The translations under genes and the position numbers were made by a program. DNA of 5,182 nucleotides, from NCBI GenBank assembly GCA_009699825.1, contig WLNM01000084.1:1-5182 (forward strand), in the 5' to 3' direction. The DNA is from Actinomycetota bacterium. Lineage in GTDB: Bacteria; Actinomycetota; Actinomycetes; Nanopelagicales; Nanopelagicaceae. A model generated the notes under the pieces. The model did not search any database, was not told the DNA's origin, and saw only the letters and a list, made by a program, of their open reading frames with translations. Of this stretch, positions 1 to 4,394 are shown piece by piece; the stretch's first letter is position 1, and each line of letters begins with the position of its first letter.

Positions 1-429
1 ACAGTGCTAGAGAAAAATGGCAGTGGAGGTAAGGCTTCTGCCATGTGGGAAGAGCGAATGAGTACCTTTAATAAAATCGTCCGAGAAGTGGCAGAAAAAT
101 TTAATTTATTAGTGATGGATGCATCGATGGATCCCGATTCATCTAATCCGAATCTTTTAGCCTTCGATCGCTTGCACCTAAATGCAGCAGGACATTACAG
201 AGTTGCTCAGGCAGTTCTTGAACATATCGGAGCGCCATTTGATCCGAGTTGGAGAGAACCTGTCGTTGCACCAAAGAAATTTCCGTGGATTATTCGCACA
301 CTAATCACAATTTTGTGGGTCGTAACATTTGTGCTTCCATGGATTTGGCGAAGAATTCGTGGACGTTCATCTGGCGATGGTCGAAGCGCAAAATATGCTT
401 CGCTTACATCGTGGCCACCTGCGCAGTAA
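1..429 (+). CDS. SGNH/GDSL-family hydrolase, C-terminal part (5' end outside window)
   Basis: The frame is open from the first base, so this is the 3' portion of a longer gene; the GTG at position 4 is internal rather than a convincing start. SGNH hydrolases are esterases or lipases with a Ser-Asp-His site. Only the last conserved block is present: DRLHLNAAGHYRVA, with the family DxxH pair at bases 166-177 (Asp) and 175-177 (His), after a hydrophobic strand (LLVMDA). The Ser (GDS) and the Gly and Asn blocks must lie upstream. The tail has a hydrophobic, Trp-rich stretch (bases about 280-350) followed by a basic GRSSGDGRSAK segment. From memory, actinobacterial relatives of roughly 250-270 residues end similarly (PW..RR..G.SSGDG). 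The hydrophobic tail may bind membrane, but this is inference. The substrate is unknown. It ends in TAA at 427-429, with no clear terminator before the tRNA. Confidence 0.85.
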   Translation, partial: TVLEKNGSGGKASAMWEERMSTFNKIVREVAEKFNLLVMDASMDPDSSNPNLLAFDRLHLNAAGHYRVAQAVLEHIGAPFDPSWREPVVAPKKFPWIIRTLITILWVVTFVLPWIWRRIRGRSSGDGRSAKYASLTSWPPAQ

Positions 430-464
430 CTGCCGCTCGATTTCTAGATTTTGTAATCTCCTGC

Positions 465-470
465 CATAAT
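465..470 (+). promoter_or_regulatory. Candidate -10 box for tRNA-Thr
   Basis: CATAAT matches the TATAAT consensus at five of six positions. It would start transcription near 477, about nine bases before the tRNA 5' end, which is a usual distance. There is no convincing -35 hexamer about 17 bases upstream. The 56-bp gap after the hydrolase gene contains nothing else I can support. Confidence 0.45.
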
Positions 471-485
471 TGCGCAGCACGAAAG

Positions 486-557
486 GCCTCCCTAGCTCAG
501 TGGTAGAGCAACGCACTTGTAATGCGTAGGTCGTCAGTTCAATCCTGACGGGGGGCT
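486..557 (+). tRNA. tRNA-Thr (anticodon TGT)
   Basis: A full cloverleaf can be folded by eye. The acceptor arm GCCTCCC (486-492) pairs with GGGGGGC (550-556), including one T-G wobble. The D stem is GCTC/GAGC (495-498 with 506-509). The anticodon stem is ACGCA/TGCGT (511-515 with 523-527) around the loop CTTGTAA, placing anticodon TGT at 518-520, which reads ACA and related Thr codons. The variable loop is AGGTC (528-532). The T arm is GTCAG-TTCAATC-CTGAC (533-549). The discriminator is T557. The 3' CCA is not encoded (the bases after T557 are CATGG), so it would be added after 3' processing. The start codon of the next gene begins two bases later, so the two are almost certainly on one primary transcript. 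Confidence 0.97.
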
Positions 558-558
558 C

Positions 559-801
559 ATGGTTAAAACAAACGCTCGCTGGGCTGGATATCTGTTTATT
601 GCACTCGGCTTAATTAATTGGCGCTATCAAGATAGCAATCCGAATGCGATGACAAATAGCCTGGTCCTTATCGCTGGTGGAATCATCGCGCTAGTACTTG
701 CGTTTACAAAGCCGGGTTTAGCGTGGCTTGAAACTAAGGGCGGAAAAACCATCGGACTTGTTGCCGGAGCAGCGCTCATAATCTTTTCATTTATAAATTA
801 A
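559..801 (+). CDS. Small hydrophobic membrane protein, 80 residues, function unknown
   Basis: I do not recognise this protein. It has a short basic N-terminus (MVKTNARW), then hydrophobic segments at about residues 8-21, 34-50 and 62-79, separated by polar stretches (RYQDSNPN and KPGLAWLETKGGK). It is therefore probably an integral membrane protein with two or three spans and no catalytic motif. The ATG at 559 is the only start that keeps the first hydrophobic segment, and it lies two bases beyond the tRNA-Thr discriminator. The only purine-rich sequence upstream is the GGGGGG of the tRNA acceptor arm (550-555), so either that run acts as a ribosome binding site on unprocessed RNA or the message is translated leaderless after tRNA 3' cleavage. 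The gene ends in TAA, 12 bases before a strong terminator shared with the convergent rhodopsin gene. Its short, coherent, membrane-like composition supports a real gene; its role cannot be told. Confidence 0.75.
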   Translation: MVKTNARWAGYLFIALGLINWRYQDSNPNAMTNSLVLIAGGIIALVLAFTKPGLAWLETKGGKTIGLVAGAALIIFSFIN

Positions 802-813
802 TTACATTCAAAC

Positions 814-858
814 AATAAAAAACGGCCACCAAGTCAGACTTGGTGGCCGTTTTTTATT
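814..858. terminator. Bidirectional rho-independent terminator
   Basis: This is a perfect 45-bp palindrome centred on A836. The GC-rich stem CGGCCACCAAG pairs with CTTGGTGGCCG, flanked by six A residues (817-822) on the left and six T residues (850-855) on the right. The hairpin therefore ends in a U tract on either strand. It sits between two convergent genes, 12 bases after the stop of the 80-residue membrane protein and 6 bases after the rhodopsin stop, so it would terminate both. Confidence 0.95.
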
Positions 859-864
859 TACGAG

Positions 865-1620
865 TTACTTATCTTCTGACATACCTTCTGCAGCAGACTT
901 CATCTTTGCAATCTTGTAGATTGTTAGACCGAATACGCACTTAGCAAGTACGTCTGCAACTGAGTAACCAACCTGGCGATACATAAATGCATCTGTTCCA
1001 GTGATTCCTAGTAGTGGGAATAGGTATGAGATTGGGTATACGCCCCATGTCGCAAGCAAGAGCCAGCGCAGACGACCGATGGTGCCTGCTACTCCTGCTG
1101 GTTGGCGATCAAGTGACTTACCAAGCTCTACGAACAATACGTAAAGGATGTAAAGGAAAGGAATTGTTGAGAGAACGCCCCAAAGGATCTTGGTTCCGTT
1201 ATCTGCTGAGATTTCACCTGGGTAACCAAGTGCGATCATTGCCGCCGCTGCAGGCACAAGGCGTGTGATCAAAGAAGATGATGCAGCCTTTGCAAGAGCG
1301 AGTACAGCAATTACTTCAACAAGAAGTAGTGGCACAGTTAATAGCCAGTCAACGTAGCGGTATGCCTCGTTGAATGATCCTGCACCTGATGTTGCAACCT
1401 TGTATCCATCTGAAGCATCTGTGAATGAGTTGAAGATTCTCCAGTAGTGGTATCCAGCAATGAATGTAACCATTGATGAAAGGACAAGGGCGTTACGGTA
1501 CTTAGGTAGTACGCGTGACTGTGACACGAGTGTGTACACAGTGCAAGCAAGCATTGAAACTAATCCAAACGAGAATACGTTATAGATCGTGTTCCACTGG
1601 GTCGCTGTTAGATCGAGCAT
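865..1620 (-). CDS. actR: Actinorhodopsin-type light-driven proton pump
   Basis: This is a 251-residue type I microbial rhodopsin, full length for the family, with seven hydrophobic helices at about residues 11-32, 43-64, 85-109, 118-136, 144-165, 182-206 and 214-238. Helix C carries YRYVDWLLTVPLLLVE. Asp91 is the Schiff-base counterion/acceptor, Thr95 is next, and Glu102 is the cytoplasmic proton donor, giving the DTE pattern of outward proton pumps. His58 (GYHYW) matches the His that partners the acceptor in proteorhodopsins. Lys227 in DVLAK binds retinal, with Asp223 four residues before it. Leu99 is at the spectral-tuning site where Leu gives green absorption. In helix E, WGVLST aligns with WWAIST of bacteriorhodopsin, so Gly148 replaces Trp138, the substitution that lets xanthorhodopsin bind an antenna carotenoid. 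The start is supported by GGAGG eight bases upstream. No retinal-synthesis gene is adjacent. Pump direction and colour are inferred from residues. Confidence 0.95.
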   Translation of the reverse strand: MLDLTATQWNTIYNVFSFGLVSMLACTVYTLVSQSRVLPKYRNALVLSSMVTFIAGYHYWRIFNSFTDASDGYKVATSGAGSFNEAYRYVDWLLTVPLLLVEVIAVLALAKAASSSLITRLVPAAAAMIALGYPGEISADNGTKILWGVLSTIPFLYILYVLFVELGKSLDRQPAGVAGTIGRLRWLLLATWGVYPISYLFPLLGITGTDAFMYRQVGYSVADVLAKCVFGLTIYKIAKMKSAAEGMSEDK

Positions 1621-1628
1621 TTACAAAG

Positions 1629-1633
1629 CCTCC
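1629..1633 (-). promoter_or_regulatory. Shine-Dalgarno of the rhodopsin gene
   Basis: Read on the minus strand, GGAGG lies eight bases before the ATG at 1620. This is a strong, well-spaced ribosome binding site that fixes the rhodopsin start and suggests efficient translation. Confidence 0.85.
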
Positions 1634-1652
1634 ATGAGGGCAATTTGTTGTC

Positions 1653-1672
1653 CTTCATTCGCGCGAATGAAG
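1653..1672. promoter_or_regulatory. Perfect 20-bp palindrome in the rhodopsin leader (operator or mRNA hairpin)
   Basis: CTTCATTCGC is followed directly by its exact reverse complement GCGAATGAAG. It lies 33-52 bases upstream of the rhodopsin start, between the best -10 candidate and the ribosome binding site. In RNA it would fold to an 8-bp stem with a GCGC loop and has no U tract, so it is not an ordinary terminator. As DNA it has the size and symmetry of a dimeric regulator site. Which of the two it is cannot be decided from sequence. Confidence 0.65.
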
Positions 1673-1677
1673 CGTGG

Positions 1678-1683
1678 ATTATC
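1678..1683 (-). promoter_or_regulatory. Candidate -10 box of the rhodopsin promoter
   Basis: On the minus strand this reads GATAAT, five of six matches to the consensus. The predicted transcription start is near 1671, exactly at the edge of the 20-bp palindrome, giving a leader of about 50 bases. The -35 region is GC-rich and unlike TTGACA, so an activator or alternative sigma factor may be needed, or the call is wrong. Confidence 0.4.
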
Positions 1684-1726
1684 TGCTCTGAAACGACGTG
1701 GGGCCGACTCAGGGAAATCTCACCGA

Positions 1727-1732
1727 GATAAT
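1727..1732 (+). promoter_or_regulatory. Outward-facing GATAAT, possible second promoter toward carbonic anhydrase
   Basis: This is the mirror of the rhodopsin -10 candidate: 1677-1684 (GATTATCT) and 1726-1733 (AGATAATC) are exact 8-bp inverted repeats. It would start transcription near 1739, about 90 bases before the carbonic anhydrase. It also overlaps a smaller inverted repeat, ATCTC-ACC-GAGAT (1717-1729). No good -35 is present. The pair could instead be two half-sites for one regulator. Confidence 0.3.
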
Positions 1733-1794
1733 CGTCCGCCAATTTGGTAAACACGGCAACTTCAAATGTGGGTATGTCTCTCAATTTTCCCGCC

Positions 1795-1800
1795 TAGAAT
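1795..1800 (+). promoter_or_regulatory. Candidate -10 box of the carbonic anhydrase gene
   Basis: TAGAAT matches the -10 consensus at five of six positions. It would start transcription near 1807, leaving a leader of about 24 bases that contains GGTGA (1822-1826) close before the ATG at 1831. The -35 region is weak. Of the plus-strand candidates here this one has the most natural distance to the gene. Confidence 0.45.
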
Positions 1801-1830
1801 TAGGACAAAGCACACACATACGGTGAGAAG

Positions 1831-2361
1831 ATGAGGCTAATCATGGACCAGGGTCATTTTCCGGCCGATGGCTTTGCTGATGTCCTGGGAGCAAACAAAG
1901 AGTACGTCGCTCAATTTAAATATTCAGAACTCACTGGTCGCGCAGCAAAGGGTCTGGCAATTGTTACCTGCATGGATTCGCGCATCAACCCGCTTTCAGT
2001 CGGTGGAATGCGATCCGGAGATGCGAAAATTTTGCGTAATGCTGGAGCGCGCGTTACTGAAGACGTTTTGCGTACTTTAGTTTTGGCAACTTATTTGTTA
2101 GGTGTGGATCGAATTTTGGTAATGCCACACACAGATTGCAGAATGGCAAGTGCAACAGAAGAAGAAATTCATGCACACATCGATAAAGAATTTGGAGTGG
2201 ATACTAGTTCGCTCGAATTTAGAACTGTCAAAGATCAAAAAGCTGCGCTCGCAATAGATGTTGGACGCGTTCGTGCATATCCATTGCTTCGAGAAGGTGT
2301 CATCGTTGGCGGAGCAATTTATGACGTAAAGACAGGTTCTATTACACCTATAGATTGCTGA
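1831..2361 (+). CDS. Beta-class carbonic anhydrase
   Basis: A 176-residue zinc enzyme that interconverts CO2 and bicarbonate in the cytoplasm. Zinc ligands are Cys47 (in CMDSR), His100 and Cys103 (in HTDC). The Asp49-Arg51 pair of CMDSR is the usual active-site dyad. KILRNAGARVTEDVLRTL (66-83) is the conserved helix-loop after the first ligand. Overall size and motif spacing resemble the small mycobacterial Rv1284-type enzymes. The residue after the last ligand is Arg104, where many beta enzymes have Gly; I recall close actinobacterial relatives with HTDCRM, so activity is likely retained. Two starts are possible: ATG 1831 (GGTGA upstream) or ATG 1843 (GAGG at 1833-1836, six bases upstream), which would remove only MRLI. 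The gene is divergent from the rhodopsin, and its last 14 bases overlap the convergent hydrolase gene. Likely roles are bicarbonate supply for carboxylases or pH balance. Confidence 0.9.
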   Translation: MRLIMDQGHFPADGFADVLGANKEYVAQFKYSELTGRAAKGLAIVTCMDSRINPLSVGGMRSGDAKILRNAGARVTEDVLRTLVLATYLLGVDRILVMPHTDCRMASATEEEIHAHIDKEFGVDTSSLEFRTVKDQKAALAIDVGRVRAYPLLREGVIVGGAIYDVKTGSITPIDC

Positions 2362-3118
2362 TTCGGCTGATCGGATCTTTTGTCAGCGGATAATCTGGAT
2401 ATGCATAAAAATCTTTTAATAGTGCTTGTACTAGTTGGGTTTTCTCTTTGATTACAGCGTGAGATGCCCCAGGCACAATCGCAAGTCGGGCATTCGTTAT
2501 TCCTTGATAAATCTTTTCAGACTCTTTTGCGCTGATAACGTCATCATCTCCTGCAAGTATTAAGACAGGACACTTAATCTTTGCCAACTTAGTTGGCGCA
2601 ATATTTGGCTCACTCTTCCAAACCCTAAATGCTGTCGTAATTTTCTTGATTAATTCTGATGCATGATCAGGAGATAAGCGATCGTGCTCCGCTTGGGCTT
2701 CAGGTGAAACATCTGGCTTTCCAAACTTTAAGCGCACTTGTGCGGCGCTTGTATTTCCACCAATTGAAACAACTGAGCGCACTAGCTCAGGACGGCCAAT
2801 TGCAGCCATCAGAGCAATGATGGCGCCATCGCTTACACCTATTAAGTGGGCAGGCTCTTTAACTACATCTTCCAAAAAAGCGATGAGCTCTTTTGTCTGA
2901 AAATTAAAACGGATACTTCCTTTTTGATTTGCTGTGCGACCGTGGCCCGTTCGATCATAGGCAAAAACTTTGAAATCTCTTTTCACAGCCGGAAGCAAAT
3001 ATTTCTTAACTTTTTCACTATGACTCAAACCGCCGTGCAGGATTACAAGTGCTTCGCCACGTTTTGACCATTGAAATGTAAATACTTCATGACCACGTAG
3101 ATTGATATTTTTCTGCAT
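2348..3118 (-). CDS. Alpha/beta-fold hydrolase
   Basis: A 256-residue single-domain alpha/beta hydrolase of normal length with no signal peptide, so cytoplasmic. The order of motifs fits the fold: oxyanion-hole HGG at residues 28-30, YDRTGHGRT at 54-62, the nucleophile elbow GVSDG with Ser96, an insert (cap) region around 120-175, the acid loop AGDDDVIS with Asp193 the likely catalytic acid, and GASH with catalytic His220. The triad Ser96-Asp193-His220 is therefore complete. Substrate is not predictable; esterase, peroxidase-like or C-C hydrolase activities all occur in the family. Its ATG directly follows the TAG of the NADH dehydrogenase gene (TAGATG), and there is only a weak ribosome binding site (GGA about 12 bases upstream), so translation is probably coupled to the upstream gene. 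Its 3' end runs 14 bp into the carbonic anhydrase gene on the other strand, with no terminator visible. Confidence 0.9.
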   Translation of the reverse strand: MQKNINLRGHEVFTFQWSKRGEALVILHGGLSHSEKVKKYLLPAVKRDFKVFAYDRTGHGRTANQKGSIRFNFQTKELIAFLEDVVKEPAHLIGVSDGAIIALMAAIGRPELVRSVVSIGGNTSAAQVRLKFGKPDVSPEAQAEHDRLSPDHASELIKKITTAFRVWKSEPNIAPTKLAKIKCPVLILAGDDDVISAKESEKIYQGITNARLAIVPGASHAVIKEKTQLVQALLKDFYAYPDYPLTKDPISRISNL

Positions 3119-4342
3119 CTAAATTGAATCCATAATATGGCGATTGCCGCGATCAAAAGTTAGGTAATTCCAAGTCCAATCTGCCATTGTGCCAATTTTA
3201 TTACGGCCACCTAAGAGATAGAAAAGATGCAACCAGAGCCATGCATACCAAGCAAGAATGCCGGTCATCTTAAATTTTCCAACTTCGACAACAGCTTTAT
3301 TTCTGCCAATGGTTGCCATAGAACCTTTGTCGCGGTATTTAAATGCTTGCAGCCCTTTGTTCTGTGCTAACCCAATAATTTGTTTTGCAACAAAGCGACC
3401 TTGTTGCATTGCAACGGGTGCAACCATAGGGAGGAACTTTCCATCAGAAGTTTTATATCCTGAAATATCACCAATTGCCCAGATGTGCGGATAATTCTTT
3501 ACCTGAAGTGTTTGCTCAACATCAACGCGCGTTGAGATTAACGGCAGATTAAGTGTTGATGCAGCAGGTTCACCACGAACACCTGCTGCCCAAATCGTTA
3601 TTTGCGCAGGAATTGTTGGGGCACCTTTAATAATAATTGATTTATTTTTTACTTCTTCAACTGCTGTATTGAGCATTACATTGACACCGAGTTTTTCAAG
3701 ATCTTTCTTTGTGCGAGCAGAAAGTGAGGCGGAAAAACTAGGCAATAAACGTGGCCCTGCTTCGATTAAAACTATTTTCATATTGGCTGCGGCTTCGGCC
3801 TGATCACTTGTGAGTGGACCACGTACTAATTCTGCAAATGCGCCAGCCATTTCAACACCAGTTGGCCCACCGCCAACAACTGCAATGGTAAACACAGTGT
3901 CATCTTGAAAGCGACATAAATCTTCGAATCGACGCATTACTTCTGCGCGAATTGCCAGTGCTTCGTGCACGCTCTTCATTCCAAGTGCGAACTCGTTTAC
4001 ACCTTTAACGCCAAAGTCAGTAGTTGCCGAACCCAAGGCAATAATTAAGTGATCAAATGCCAAAACTTCAGAGCTATCAATTTTTACAGTTCTATTCTTA
4101 TGATCAACTTCTATTGGAGAGCCCATCCGAAACTGTGCGCCAGATTTACGAAGTGCACCACGCACAGGATGTGCAACGTGATCAGCGGCTAAACCAGCGG
4201 TAGCAACTTGATAGAGCAGCGGCAGGAACGTTTGAAAATTATGACGGTCCACAACAGTGACATCGGCATGATCACGAAGTTCTCGGGCTGCGGTTAATCC
4301 GCCGAAGCCTGCCCCGAGAATCACAACGCGTGGTTTTGTCAT
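3119..4342 (-). CDS. ndh: Type II NADH:quinone oxidoreductase (NDH-2)
   Basis: A 407-residue single-subunit flavoenzyme that passes electrons from NADH to the quinone pool at the inner face of the membrane without pumping protons. The N-terminal FAD Rossmann motif is VVILGAGFGGL (6-16). The NADH-binding Rossmann motif is VVGGGPTGVEMAG (155-167). The second FAD contact is IWAIGD (287-292). PVAMQQGR (309-316) matches the quinone-side motif of the family. The C-terminal stretch AWLWLHLFYLLGGRNKI (367-383) is the typical amphipathic membrane-binding region. Length matches bacterial NDH-2. The frame stays open 88 codons further upstream, but that part is antisense to the divergent SDR gene and lacks family similarity. 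The ATG at 4342 is preferred because it begins MTKPRVVILGAG and has AGAGG four bases upstream. First gene of an operon with the alpha/beta hydrolase. Related flavin reductases are an alternative, but the C-terminus favours NDH-2. Confidence 0.9.
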   Translation of the reverse strand: MTKPRVVILGAGFGGLTAARELRDHADVTVVDRHNFQTFLPLLYQVATAGLAADHVAHPVRGALRKSGAQFRMGSPIEVDHKNRTVKIDSSEVLAFDHLIIALGSATTDFGVKGVNEFALGMKSVHEALAIRAEVMRRFEDLCRFQDDTVFTIAVVGGGPTGVEMAGAFAELVRGPLTSDQAEAAANMKIVLIEAGPRLLPSFSASLSARTKKDLEKLGVNVMLNTAVEEVKNKSIIIKGAPTIPAQITIWAAGVRGEPAASTLNLPLISTRVDVEQTLQVKNYPHIWAIGDISGYKTSDGKFLPMVAPVAMQQGRFVAKQIIGLAQNKGLQAFKYRDKGSMATIGRNKAVVEVGKFKMTGILAWYAWLWLHLFYLLGGRNKIGTMADWTWNYLTFDRGNRHIMDSI

Positions 4343-4377
4343 GTCGCCTCTTTTAAAGTGTTGGATTTCTTGGCTTA

Positions 4378-4383
4378 AGTCTA
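4378..4383 (-). promoter_or_regulatory. Candidate -10 box of the ndh operon
   Basis: Read on the minus strand the sequence is TAGACT, fitting the TAnnnT pattern. It would start transcription near 4371 and give a leader of about 29 bases containing the AGAGG ribosome binding site. No recognisable -35 is present; that region would lie inside the divergent gene. It overlaps the plus-strand candidate by two bases. Confidence 0.3.
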
Positions 4384-4387
4384 GGCT
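4382..4387 (+). promoter_or_regulatory. Candidate -10 box of the SDR gene (possible leaderless start)
   Basis: TAGGCT fits TAnnnT and ends seven bases before the ATG at 4395, so transcription would begin at or next to the start codon. Leaderless messages with this geometry are common in actinobacteria. The only Shine-Dalgarno-like triplet (AGG, 4383-4385) is within the same box. Confidence 0.35.
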
Positions 4388-4394
4388 GATAACC

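Noticed and set aside
446..459. AGATT-TTGT-AATCT hairpin after the SGNH hydrolase gene
   Set aside because: A 5-bp AT-rich stem without a following T tract is too weak to call a terminator; it may be chance.
249..506. 85-codon frame crossing the end of the SGNH hydrolase gene into the tRNA
   Set aside because: It overlaps two real genes in another frame, runs into the tRNA and resembles nothing.
1014..1268. 84-codon open frame on the plus strand inside the rhodopsin gene
   Set aside because: It is antisense to a full-length rhodopsin with all key residues, and its translation shows no protein-like pattern.
1338..1550. 70-codon minus-strand frame inside the rhodopsin gene
   Set aside because: It is an out-of-frame shadow of the rhodopsin, with His/Ser/Thr-rich composition and no supported start.
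2846..3067. Plus-strand frame inside the alpha/beta hydrolase gene, and similarly 3258-3494 inside ndh and 1868-2080 inside the carbonic anhydrase gene
   Set aside because: All are shadows of genes with intact catalytic or cofactor motifs.
4374..4379. CTTAAG palindrome in the ndh/SDR gap
   Set aside because: A six-base palindrome is expected by chance and shows no extension.
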